From the NCBI GenBank assembly GCA_036346395.1, contig CM070596.1, positions 4,938,170-5,002,169 of the forward strand: a DNA stretch of 64,000 bases, given 5' to 3'. Positions 45,879 to 56,171 of the stretch are shown here, in pieces; within the stretch, counting starts at the first letter, position 1; each line of letters opens with the position of its first letter. The translations under genes were made by a program, and so were the position numbers. A model generated the notes under the pieces. That model had not been told where the DNA came from. It did not search any database and saw only the letters and a list, made by a program, of their open reading frames with translations. Source of the DNA: Hsuehochloa calcarea. Its lineage: Eukaryota > Streptophyta > Magnoliopsida > Poales > Poaceae.

Positions 45879-46226
45879 TTTTTTCGGGGGGTCGTCCACG
45901 CAGCATGAGCAGCCACGACCGACTTCATTGAGCCTGCAAGTTCAAGAAGCATGGCTGCCAAGAGAGCACACGAAGAGTCTATTTCATTGGCATTCTTCCA
46001 CACACAATTGCAGGCCTCGTATGTACCACGCAGCATGTAGAATCCTCCTCCTCATGCTGCTTAGGCACATCCGAGGCCTGGAGTTGTGTTTGGAGGAATG
46101 TTAGCGAAATAGTCTCTTCGTGCACTCTCCTGGCAACCATGCTTCTTGAACTTACAGGCTCGATGAGGTTTCCCATTGATGATGTCTCATCCTCCTCATG
46201 CTGCGTGGACGACCTCCGAAAAAAAC
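45879..46226. repeat. About 350-bp foldback (arms about 160-170 bp) next to the first
   Basis: The left arm contains TCGTCCACGCAGCATGAG, TTCAAGAAGCATGG and CACGAAGAGTCTATTTC. The right arm contains the complements CTCATGCTGCGTGGACGA, CCATGCTTCTTGAA and GAAATAGTCTCTTCGTG. The loop is near 46038-46052. The arms look like a former coding segment duplicated in inverse, since open frames run through both. Confidence 0.85.
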
Positions 46227-46760
46227 GCTTATCAGAGACGGTTCTTATGAATAATTGTCTGTGATACACATCACAGACGGTTCCAATTACAAATCGTTTG
46301 TGATAAATAAACACCACAAACTGTTGTAGTTTATAACCGGTTTATCCCACTAAACTGCATGTGATAGTTCTTTCCATATCTAAAAAACGTTCTGTTTTTC
46401 TCATGGTGGCATCAGGAGTATCACTAAAAAACCGTTAATTTTACAAGTGTCTGGAGTATGCTATGGAGTATGCTAGAGTTGAAGATGGAGCGCATTCTGG
46501 ACTATATCAAGTGGTTGGAGAAGATTGTTTGTGTGTGTATCATTGTTGTAATTTGTGGCATATTTGTTAAATTGCCGGGTTTTTTAGCATATCACATACG
46601 GTTCTTATTAAGAACCATCTGTGATGTTTGCACTATCACAGACGGTTATTGTTGAGAACCGTTTGTGATAATTCACATACGGTTTTTAACAATAACCGTC
46701 TATGACGTATGCGATTATCACATGCATTTATTCTTAAGAACCGTCTGTGATAATCACGTA

Positions 46761-46920
46761 CACAGACGGTGTGTCCCGGATAGCCTATTTTTGTAGTAGT
46801 GCCTGTTTTTGGTGCTCCAACACAAAGTGGAACATAGTGATTATCACAGACGGTGTGTCCCGGATAGCCTATTTTTGTAGTAGTGCCTGTTTTTGTTGCT
46901 CCAACACAAAGTGGAACATA
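46761..46920. repeat. 84-bp tandem duplication of the CACTA terminus plus host flank
   Basis: CACAGACGGTGTGTCCCGG starts at 46761 and again at 46845. Both copies run through the CACTA end GTAGTAGTG and into the same flank CCTGTTTTTG(G/T)TGCTCCAAC. The transposon end and about 35 bp of neighbouring DNA were therefore duplicated together. Confidence 0.9.
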
Positions 46921-47478
46921 AGTACAAGGCACAAGCTGATATGCATAACTAGTTGATTTAGCAACCAAACACAAGATTTGGCACTCCTTGCACACTAGGT
47001 GAGCATGCATGCACATATGAGTGTTCCTCTTGTAGGGAGCATGTCCAACATATTGTATGCATGCTAAGAATGGAAATGTAGCCTCCAGGATTAGAAGTCT
47101 CAGGTCGTGGTTGACATTGAAACCAAGGAGACATTTCTGGGTCACACGCATACGGAGAGGTAGAGGGCATGCACGATGATCTGCACACGTCCTACGATTT
47201 AGGGCGAAAGGACAGGTCGCTAGCACATGCACCGCCATTGCCGTCGCACCACTCGCCGAGGCGTCATCTCGTTTAAGTAGTCGCCGCTTCCCCCTCGACA
47301 CATTCCTCCTCCGCTGCGCAGCGACCAACAGGAGGGGCCAGGCGTCCGTCCGACCGAAGTAGCTAATTAACCACACCGCGCCTCTGCTCCCTCTCCCGTC
47401 TTCTCGCGCGCCGAGGTCGTCGCCGGCGCCGGCTCGAACGTGGTTCCGTTGATCGATCGATAGCCGCGGCAGAGCAAA
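46921..47478 (+). promoter_or_regulatory. Upstream region and leader of the STP gene
   Basis: The stretch between the CACTA terminus and the STP start codon includes GC-rich leader sequence from about 47200. No clear TATA box is seen. Because the CACTA end lies under 600 bp from the ATG, the transposon may contribute to, or displace, the promoter. Confidence 0.4.
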
Positions 47479-49381
47479 ATGCCGGGGGCTGTGATCGTGC
47501 ACCACCACGCCAGGTACAAGACGTACCCCGGCGAGGTCACCGGCTTCGTCTTCTTCTCCTGCCTCATCGCCTCCGTCGGGGGCTGCATCTTCGGCTACGA
47601 CATCGGCCTCACCGGTAACTAACGATCGATCACTCGCTGTCCACGATCACCGTGTATGGGTTTCCTCTTCATGGCTAAGCTCTGACGAGAGGTTTCTTTC
47701 TCTTCTTGTGCTGTGGCGGCGGCGACCGCGAAGCCGGGTTGATGTCGACGGAGTCCTTCCTGATCAAGTTCTTCCCGTCCATCTACCAGCAGCAGAAGGA
47801 GCGGGTGATCACCAACCAGTACTGCAAGTTCGACAGCCAGCTCCTCACGCTGTTCGGCTCCTCCCTCTTCCTCTCCGCGATGGTCGCGTCCCTCTTCGCC
47901 GGCGCCATGGCCCGGGCCTTCGGCAGGAAGTGGACCCTGTTCGTCGCCGCTGCCGCGTACCTGGTCGGCGCCTTCCTCGGCGGCGCGGCCGCCAACTTCG
48001 CCATGCTGATGACCGGCCGGATCCTCCTCGGCGTCGGCGTCGGCCTCTGCATTCACGTACGTGAGCGTGCATACATGCAGCAGTCACCACACAAAGATTA
48101 ACACCAAGAAGTCGTGCAGTGCAAGAGCTGTTCTTGATCGATATTTGCTTGATTGTGCAGGCTTCTCCTCTCTACATCTCGGAGATGGCGCCGGCGCAGC
48201 ACCGCGGGATGCTCAACATCCTGTTCCAGCTTATGATCACGGTGGGGATCCTCTCGGCGAGCCTGACCAACTACTGGACGTCCAAGATAATGGGCTCGTG
48301 GGGGTGGCGCGTCGGCTTGGCGCTCGGCGCCGTCCCGGCTGCCGTCATCGCGCTGGGGTCGCTCGCCATCCCGGACACCCCCATCTCCCTCATCGTGCGC
48401 GGCGACGCCGAGGCGGCGCGCGCGACGCTGGCCAAGATCAGGGGCGTCAGCGACGTGCGCGAGGAGTTCGAGGACCTTTCCACCGCGGGCGAGGAGAGCA
48501 AGGCCGTGGCGCACCCGTGGCGGGAGCTCTTCTTCGGCGGCAAGTACAAGCCGCAGCTCACCTTCGCGCTCTCCATCCCCTTCTTCCAGCAGCTCACCGG
48601 CATCAACGTCATCATGTTCTACGCGCCGGTGCTCTTCAAGACGGTCGGCTTCCGGCAGGACGCCTCCCTCGTGTCCTCCGTCATCACCGGCCTCGTCAAC
48701 ATGGTCTCCACCTTCGTCGCCATCATGACCGCCGACAAGGTCGGCCGCCGCGCCCTCTTCCTCCAAGGCGGCACCCAGATGATCATCTCACAGGCAAGCT
48801 AGCACACATCACACTACCATCACAAATCACAACACGACACAAAATCTTCGTGTCACTGCAACTGCAAGAGATTTCATGGCCTAAAGTATCTGAATGCAAT
48901 GCCATGGCAGATCCTGGTTGGGACGTTCATCGGGCTGCAGTTCGGGTTGAACGGGACGGGGGCGATGTCGGAGCAGTACGCGATGTGCATCGTGCTGTTC
49001 GTGTGCGTGTATGTGGCCGGGTTCGCGTGGTCGTGGGGGCCGATGGGGTGGCTGATCCCGAGCGAGGTGTACCCGCTGGCGATGCGGTCGGCGGCGCAGA
49101 GCGTGACGGTTGCGGTGAACATGTTCTTCACCGCCTTCATCGGGCAGATCTTCCTCACGCTGCTCTGCCATCTCCGCTTTGGCCTCTTCTACTTCTTCGG
49201 CGGCTGGGTGCTCCTCATGACGCTCTTCATCGCCATGCTGCTGCCGGAGACCAAGTGCGTGCCCCTCGAGGAGGTCTCGCACGTCTGGAGGAAGCACTGG
49301 TTCTGGAGGAAGTTCGTCATCGACTCCGCCAACGCGCGCGGCGCCGAGATGAGGAAGAAGATAGCGCTAGAGATGAGCTGA
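47479..49381 (+). CDS. Monosaccharide/H+ symporter (STP/MST family), four exons
   Basis: Exons are inferred at 47479-47614, 47734-48056, 48161-48793 and 48911-49381, giving 520 aa, normal for the family. The protein belongs to the major facilitator superfamily, with 12 expected membrane helices. The N-terminus (VTGFVFFSCLIASVGGCIFG) is the first helix, preceded by a short cytosolic tail. RAFGRKWTLF is the conserved G-R-K loop between helices 2 and 3. QQLTGINVIMFYAPVLF is the sugar-binding helix 7 motif, and LLPETK the conserved end after helix 12. Such proteins import hexoses with protons across the plasma membrane. Introns 1 and 2 have GT-AG ends. Intron 3 (48794-48910) starts GCAAGC after CAG and ends GGCAG, so it is a GC-AG intron. 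Coding GC is very high, as in many grass genes. The CACTA terminus lies just upstream. The exact sugar and expression pattern cannot be told. Confidence 0.9.
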
Positions 49382-50809
49382 TCCGCCCATCGACGTACGA
49401 GCTTCCTCGGTCGGTTCGGCACCATCGTTGAGGTAGGCAGATCGATGCAGATGATGCGTGCATTGGATGCAGTAGCTAGCTAGCACAAGCGCCAATTAAT
49501 TAAGCAACGGTTACCTCAAGACATAGCTAGTGTGAGTGCATAACAATATATGCATGCTGCTTAGTTACTAATTCTGATGTTGTTGTAGAATTGCTCATAG
49601 CATATCTTGTAACAGGTTGTCTCTCTCTCTCTCTCTCTCTCTCTCTCATGCCAATTTGTCAGTACGTTTTTTTGTAATTGCAGTATATCAAAAAAAATCA
49701 CTTGCATGTTACTCTTTTTTCCTTGCATGTTACCCTGTAGTCTCATTTTAGGCGAACTAACAAGGTGGCTTGCTCGGGCATTATCATTATAGATTGATAA
49801 AATGTAGTTAACTTTGCATAAATAGTACTAATTTCTAATCACACTAATGTAGATGTATTTTATACATTTGTTTTCTATTTAACCTTAGACGTATTCTCTA
49901 CATGTGTTTTGTATCGTTCAAGGAAAAAGAGCATTCTTCCGTACAAAATTCTTTACTTCTCGATGAATGAACGATATCTTGGTGGTGGAGATGTGGGGGA
50001 CGTCCCACCTGACCTGGTTTGATCCCTATATTAAACCCAGTGTGTCTCGCCTAAATAATTTGGATACACACGTGTGTGAGCACCCATCTTTCAGTAATTT
50101 CCTTGCATGTGTAAGGGTGTGTGTGCGTGTGTGTGTGGTGTGCGTTCACCTTGTACCAGACCTATGTAGGTTGAGTTCCCTTTTTTTATTCATGTATGGT
50201 CCATTTAAGCTAAGCTCTGTTTTTTACTTTAATTTTCCTCTTATCTTTTAATTTTAAAACACATGAGCCGTTGTAACTTGGGTCCGCAAGATAGAGGCTA
50301 GATCTTTATGTTTAGCACGGGAGCATCAGTATAGGTTTTTTATATTATTATTTTTGGAATATAGGTTTCAATTCGTTACAAATTAAATATCTAATCATCC
50401 TTTAATTTTTATTCCGTAAAATTTTTTATACAGGATCAGACCTTTTCCAGAGAGAATAAAAACCTTACTCCTGTGTAACTATATTGAGTATGTTGATTAC
50501 AGATTAAGGGAAAAGATTGGAATGTAATGTCTTGTGCTCCTGATTGTGTTTTTTCTTCCTCTCTCCCCTGTCATATGGTGTTTCCTCCTTTTATAGCGGG
50601 CTTGAAGTGGGCGACAATTTCTCCAGCCCAAAGGGCGTATCAATGCTTCAGATGATGACGTAGTTACCAGAGATTATTGTTAGAGAAGTAGCGTTCCCAC
50701 GTCGTCAGACAGTTATCACCAGGACAGAGAGATTAATCGTGCAGTTATTCCGGAGAATAATAGTGTATACTGACTGTTTAGATGCCCTAATCAATTGGGC
50801 CTATTTGTC

Positions 50810-51040
50810 TGTAAGCTCGATCGATTATAGGGTGGTCGTGACTGACTTGGTTGTAGAAGAACTTACAACCATGGGGTGATCGTAGAAGAACTTACGATCA
50901 TATGCTAGTCATAGAAGAACTTACGAATATAGGGTGGTCGTAGCTGAGCTGGTTGTAGAAGGACTTACGACTATAAGGTGATCATAAAAGAATTTATGAT
51001 CATGAGGTAGTCGTAGAAAATCTTACGACTCCAGCTTCTC
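50810..51040. repeat. Degenerate tandem repeat (GTAGAAGAACTTACGA-type)
   Basis: Units such as GTTGTAGAAGAACTTACAAC, TCGTAGAAGAACTTACGATC and GTCGTAGAAAATCTTACGAC recur every 30-40 bp. Each is an imperfect palindrome (TCGTAGAA...TTACGA). The solo LTR at 6908-8476 has a similar phrase set near 7740-7850 (GTCGTAAGGAGTTACGAACC). Confidence 0.6.
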
Positions 51041-51148
51041 CCTTATGAACATTAAGGGGTATACTCAAGAACTATATAATGACGTCATTATCCATAATAA
51101 GGATTACTGATAAATAATCAAATGATGATTTCTAGATCCTCGTCAAGT

Positions 51149-51830
51149 TCATTTGGATTTTACTTGACATGAACTCTTTCTTTTAATTTGCTAATTTTTA
51201 TTTTGGATTTTAGTAATTTATATATGTTACTTTGGAAGTCGTATGAGAATCAAATTGTTGGTTTTTATTTATTTAGTATTCCGAATTTCTTTTAGTTTGG
51301 ATTGTACGGTGGATTTTTTGTTAATCTAGAATTCGTGTAAAATCCTGTTCTATTTATATTTTAATTATTATTCCGAATTTTAGTTTTTTAGGGATTTACT
51401 TTTGAATTTGTATAGAAATCAAATTGCTATTTTTTAAAATTCCAAAAATAGTTCATTTGGATTGTACTTGAGATGTACTCTTTCTTTTATTTTGCAAATT
51501 TTAATTTAATTATTATTTCGAATTTTAGTTATTTATGGATGTTACTTTGGATTTTTGGAAGTAGTGTGAAAATCAAATTGCTGATATTTATATATTTTTT
51601 ATTCCGAATTGATCTTAGTTTGGATTATGTTTGACATGAGTTCTTTCTCTTAATCTTTCTTTTATTTTGCAAATTTTAATTAAATTATCATTTCGAATTT
51701 TAGTTATTTATGGATGTTACTTTGGATTTCGAAAGTAGTATGAAAATATAATTGCTGATATTTATTTATTTGTTATTCCAAATTTTTATTAGTTTGGATT
51801 ATATTTGACGTAAGTTCTTTCCGCCATTAC
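51149..51830. repeat. Array of about 160-bp AT-rich repeats
   Basis: Starts near 51149, 51294, 51453, 51617 and 51791 share TTTGGATT(G/A)TA(C/T)TTGA-like openings. Later in each unit come TTACTTTGGATTT and ATTCCGAATTT. The units are diverged. They may be a minisatellite or part of a decayed transposon. Confidence 0.6.
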
Positions 51831-52503
51831 AATTTGGGTCCGCCAAAAAAACGGTTCGAGCTTTTATCTATGTGTATAATTAGTATAGATATAAATATAT
51901 TCTTATATATAAGTCAATCCTTCAAAATTAGGACCTTAATCCTTCAAAATTAGGACCTTAATTTTGTTGTGAAAATTTATAGTATATTTCTCTTTTTTTG
52001 TTTCCTTTAGCAAAAGAACTCAAAAGAACTGTGATCGACTTTTTAAGTATATAATAGAAGATTCTTCGAACAGCTTTGATGGTGCTCCATTGCTAGTTTG
52101 GGCCTCCAAGAAGCATCGAGAGAGAGAGAGAGAAAGAAACCAGGTCCCTTTTAATTTGTGAACAATCCGACAACACATACAAAACCGGCCCAAGCCCAAG
52201 ATATTTACCATATTCCTCTTCCCCAGTGGACAATGAAGTAGTACATCGCACACAAAGCCGTAGTTAAGATTCAAGTTCCACTCGTACACGGGCGAAGCGA
52301 TCAAACACAAGTACAGAGTCGTTCAAGGATCGGTTGCTCCAAACACAAGTATTACATAGTACAAGACTACAAGCGAGCAGCAAACAAACACTGGAGCAAG
52401 GAAAAAGGAGCAACCGGTGTGTGTGTGTGTGTATAGTACAATCCGGACGGCCGGGCCGCGGCAAACACGTACGCCGGCGGCGCGGCGGGGAGTTGAAGCC
52501 TCA

Positions 52504-52653
52504 TCACCTGGGTCCCCAGAGCAGGAGGTGCATCACCTTGGCCGTCTTGCCGTCGTCCGCACCGCGCTCCCTCCCCGCCACCGCGCGCGGCGGCGGCGCC
52601 AACGCGCCGCGGAGGGTGGGGAACTCCCACCTGCGCTGCCGCCCGTTGCTCAT
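52504..52653 (-). CDS. Small protein with a wound-responsive (DUF3774)-like C-terminus
   Basis: The minus-strand frame from ATG at 52653 to TGA at 52504 encodes 49 aa, beginning MSNGRQRRW and ending KTAKVMHLLLWGPR. The last motif resembles the conserved C-terminus of DUF3774 wound-responsive proteins (hydrophobic residues, then CWGPN). The 98-aa relative at 62620 ends HLVCWGPN. The family's N-terminal helix (VGAVEALKDQ) is missing. A TATA box on the same strand lies about 100 bp upstream at 52753-52760, and codon use is GC-rich as in the neighbouring genes, which supports a real gene. The family link is an inference from a short motif. It could also be an unrelated small ORF. Confidence 0.5.
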   Translation of the reverse strand: MSNGRQRRWEFPTLRGALAPPPRAVAGRERGADDGKTAKVMHLLLWGPR

Positions 52654-52752
52654 GGCGAGTACGTCCTCCTACGTCCTACCTACACTCACGCCTCGCCTCG
52701 CCTCTCTCAGTACCTGCGCTACTACTGCTAACCACTAGACCTCACTGGCTAG

Positions 52753-52760
52753 CTATATAA
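52753..52760 (-). promoter_or_regulatory. TATA box of the small minus-strand gene
   Basis: On the minus strand it reads TTATATAGCT, about 100 bp before the ATG at 52653, a normal plant spacing. Confidence 0.5.
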
Positions 52761-53526
52761 GCAGTACGTGAAGCTCTAGAGCTGTGCGATAAATATCGCG
52801 TACTGTGAACCTCTATGATTGAAGCGATCGAGTGGCCAGAGGCATCTGGCTGACGATTTTTTTCTTCTTTCCGCGCTTCCCTTGGGCCCTCGGCGGCACG
52901 GCGCGGACTCCGTCTCGAAATATCGATGCGCTGTCGTTTGATCGGAGGTCAGGCCATCCAAATCACTGAGATAAATGATACTACCAATCAGTGAGGTGTC
53001 GACTCCGCCGGTGCGGCGATTTTCCACGAGGCGGGGGGTGGGTGTGTGGGTGCTGCTCGCCGGGTGTCGCGACCCGAAAGCGCCGTGTACTTGTGTGTGT
53101 GTGGTGGTGGTGGGGGTTGTACTTGTGTGGTGGGGTGGGAGTGGGGGTGGACTCAGTGCAGTGATGTATACAGGGTGAGAATGCAGGGGGTGTCGGTGAG
53201 ATAAGGCTATTACGAGTGTGTTGGTAGGATAAAGTTATTAAAAAATAAGTTAACAAATATATATTTAATTATTATGTGTAATTGAAATTGATACATAAAT
53301 TATAAGAACAAAGTTAAAAAGGAGAAATATAACAAATGTAGCATCTTAATGACGGATAGTGTGTTTTGAAAATCCCAAAATATGCATAAGTAATAATCTT
53401 AAGAACAAAATTAACTAGATTTGTGATGCAAATAATAGTAGAATTATTGGGAGGGTACCAAAGGTGCGGCGAGCGGAGCCGATACTCTAGCCCCCTCGCG
53501 CCCCCACGGTGGATCCGCCACTGACC
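52761..53526. other. Intergenic DNA with a G-rich tract
   Basis: No gene is seen. 53030-53160 is very G/T-rich on the plus strand (GGTGGTGGTGGGGGTT). The right end near 53500-53522 reads GGTGGATCCGCCACTG. On the minus strand this is CAGTGGCGGATCC, like the terminus of common grass DNA transposons, but no partner terminus or target duplication was found. Confidence 0.4.
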
Positions 53527-54262
53527 AAACGTTTGGAAAACGGTTATTTAGGCACACACCATTCTAGAGTTGCAAGTTTTGAAATATGCCAATGCAAAGT
53601 TTATTCTTATATTTGTGTCACTCTAGAGTTGTGTTGCTTTGAGATATGCCATTATGAACTTTTCGAGACCAAATTGCCCCTCTTCCTTCTCCTCCTTGCC
53701 TTCTTTCTCTTCCCAATCTCCAATACAATCCCCCCATGGCCACCACCAATGTGGAGGTGAAGATCATGGCTGTCGCCTACTCAATCCTTCCAACGTGCGG
53801 CGCACACTCTCCTCCTCTGTTCCACAGCTCACGTGCGCGTACCGCCACTCGCCATAGGCCGCTGCCACATCGAGGTCCAACCGCCGCCGCTCATTATGGC
53901 CAGTGCCTCACCGAGCTCTAGCGATCGATGCTCGAAGCAGCCGCTCCCCATGGAACCGCCTTTTCGCCAAGCTCCAGCCACCGCTGCCGCTCGCCATGGC
54001 CGATGTTTGAGGCACTCGTCAAGATGTGCATCATGGGAAGTGGCGGCGACGATGGGTTGGGGATCTTGAGGTTTTGGTGCGGTGGGAGGTTATCATTGGA
54101 GGTGGGAAGGAGGAAGAAGGAGCATTGTGGTCTTAAAAAAAATATAATGACATGTTTTCAATTTTCACATGTTAGCAGTGATATATTATGAAATAGAAAT
54201 TTTGTAGTGGCATATTTCAAAAATAAAAACTTTGCATTGGTATGTATATAGATAACCTTTGG
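53527..54262. mobile_element. Possible TIR element with GC-rich cargo
   Basis: TATGCCAATGCAAAGTTT near 53585 and its near complement AAACTTTGCATTGGTATG near 54226 suggest terminal inverted repeats. GATATGCC / GGCATATTTC phrases recur inside both ends. The interior (53730-54060) is GC-rich, with CGCTCGCCATGG phrases, unlike the AT-rich ends. This recalls DNA transposons that carry host fragments. Borders and target duplication are not resolved. Confidence 0.4.
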
Positions 54263-54271
54263 GGGGAAAAA

Positions 54272-54530
54272 TGTTAAGAAACCAGGCCCGGGATCGGAGA
54301 GTCCTAGCTCAAGTGGGCTACTCATCCATCCAGTTGCCTATATAAAGAAGGCGGACCCTCAACATTGTACACGTTTTCCAGAAGAGCAATAAAAAGAAGT
54401 CTGAAGTTCCCTCATATCTCTGTGTTCAATTTACTATTTTGCTCTTACGTTCTTGCATTGTTCTTACGATTCTGAGTTTGTCTACGAGATAATCGTTCGG
54501 ACTGTACTTGCCAGTGACGGTTCCTCAACA
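54272..54530 (+). repeat. 5' LTR of copia copy 3
   Basis: 259 bp from TGTTAAGAAACC to TTCCTCAACA, with a TATA-like TATATAAAGAAGG at about 54350. The likely primer site CGTTATTAGCATGA follows directly. Confidence 0.85.
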
Positions 54531-54879
54531 CGTTATTAGCATGATCGACTCTCCTCGGATCGAAAGGTAACCGTCAATGAACGACACTCGTAGATCGAAT
54601 CATTTTTCTAGATTACTTTCAATTCTGCAAATTTGGCTTTCTAGATTATAACCTACGGTGCAAATCCGCTTTAATCTACCGCGAACCGACTTGAAGTCGC
54701 TGACACAATATTGATCGGGTAGATTGCATGAAAAGGCGGCTGTCGATTGTACCATAGATTAAAAATCGCAAATCCGTTCTGATCTACTACAAGCCGACTT
54801 GAAGTTAGCCGGTCGGTGGATTGTATAAACAGTAATCGTGCATGCACAGTCATCGCATGTGAAAAGTAGCAATAAAAAA

Positions 54880-55740
54880 GGCGTGGTACATGGCTGGCGC
54901 AGCCCCGTACGGCTGCGCCATCGTCGGCCGTCGTCGCTCCCTTACGAACCCTCCCCAACCAGCAGCCACCGCCGCCAGCGGCCACCAGTCCTTGCACGGA
55001 CGACCATCCAAATCAAGAAAAAAGGAGAGGGGATGGGAACTGCCGCTAGCTTGGAGCCACCGCAGCAGCACGCAGTTGGATGACGTGCCCGCACGCGCCA
55101 TCGCGCCATGGCTGCACCTTCCACGCTATCAGCTTGAAGGCGCACCGCCACGCAGCTCCGCGAGCACCTAAGGCCACTGCCGCACGGACCGCTGGAGCAC
55201 CGCACGGCCCGCACTTGAAGCCCGCGCTCGGAGATGTCACCCGGCATGCGTTTGGAGCAACCGCCGCGCCTCGCTTGGAGCCCTGGCTCACAGCCACTCG
55301 CGCCGCCGCCGGAGCCATCGCCGCCGAGCCGCCGCCGCGCTGCGTGCCGTGCGTGGGCTCTCGCCCGAGCATGCACCACTGGCCGCCGTCACTGCGATCG
55401 TCGGCTCTCGCCGCCTCGCGATCGCGCGCCATAGGAGCCGTCGCCCGCCGCCGCCGACATGAAGTCGTGCGACCAAGTGCACCGCGCCGCACAGTTGGTG
55501 CACCGCCGAGCCTCGCCCGACCTCTGCCGCGTCGTGCGCGCTCGCCGAGCCGCAGCGCCGCGTGAGCCGTAGTTCAACCCGTGTGGCACTAGCAACCGCC
55601 GCCATCGCAACCGCACCGCCGCGTTTCATGCCGCTCGCCGTGCCGGCCGGCGCTTCGCGCCATGCGCGCCGAACCAGCGCCAATCTTGGCCTTTGCCGGC
55701 CGCGATGTAAAGTAGAGCCGCCACGAGACAAAAGCAAGAT
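54880..55740 (+). other. GC-rich leader segment of copia copy 3
   Basis: About 860 bp of very GC-rich sequence sits between the 5' LTR and gag of an otherwise AT-rich element. It opens frames on both strands, including 161 codons at 55080-55565 with a low-complexity Ala/Arg/Pro product. Repeated GCCGCCG and CGCTCG phrases suggest a composition effect. It could be a normal long leader or captured host DNA. I do not call a gene. Confidence 0.5.
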
Positions 55741-56171
55741 GGTGGGGACCCTAATCCCCCAATGCCTTTTAACCCGGCCGTTTGGGCCGGATGGGCCCAG
55801 CTTGGGAAAAAGGCTATTTTGCAAAAAAAGCCATCGAAATTCTAAAAAATTACAAGATACTTTCTTGAATAAAGAAATTTTGTGAAAACCCCCTCGGGAA
55901 ATCTAAAAATTACGCGCAAATTTTTCTCAGAAAAAGGTATCGGGAATTCAAATTTTGAATCAGTTTGTGCATTTAAACCATTTTTAACTTTGTTGTTATT
56001 ATTTCTATGCAATTTATGTATTGTATTTACTGTTTTTGATTATTTATATTGCTTTTAATCACTAAAAATAGCAGTAAATTATGAAAAATGCACAGAAAAA
56101 TACAGAACATTATGAGAATTTTTGCAACCATTTTATGCACGTTACCAACAGTAATCTTATGCACTTTTTGC

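Larger units (their letters stand above)
44209..46801 (-). mobile_element. CACTA (En/Spm) transposon, 5' half
   Basis: The terminus at 46801 reads CACTACTACAAAAATAGGC on the minus strand, the classic CACTA end. Sub-terminal repeats of the CACAGACGGTT / AACCGTCTGTG type follow between 45570 and 46760. A Tnp2-like transposase start lies at 44209-44971. The element is cut at 44208 by the SIRE-like LTR. Its other half is not in the window, because the left end of the SIRE-like element has been lost. Two large foldbacks (45379-45808 and 45879-46226) fill the untranslated region. Confidence 0.8.
49382..52503. other. AT-rich intergenic DNA after the STP gene
   Basis: No gene is supported. 49382-49560 is probably STP 3' UTR. 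A (CT)14 run lies at 49620-49647. Near 50800-51040 a degenerate short repeat of the form GTAGAAGAACTTACGA occurs about seven times. At 51149-51830 a unit of about 145-175 bp is repeated four to five times. GTAACTTGGGTCCGC near 50274 and ACAATTTGGGTCCGCC near 51829 are related phrases that may mark the ends of an old element. Confidence 0.5.

Noticed and set aside
47619..49431. Antisense and shifted frames across the STP gene, including one of 456 codons
   Set aside because: They run through introns and have compositions typical of GC-rich shadows. The STP frames carry the known motifs.
52990..53522. A DNA transposon between CAGTGAGG and CCGCCACTG
   Set aside because: The ends are not true inverted repeats and no target duplication was found.
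55046..55824. Overlapping open frames of 145-178 codons
   Set aside because: Low-complexity Ala/Arg products on both strands of one GC-rich block, with no domain and no consistent start.
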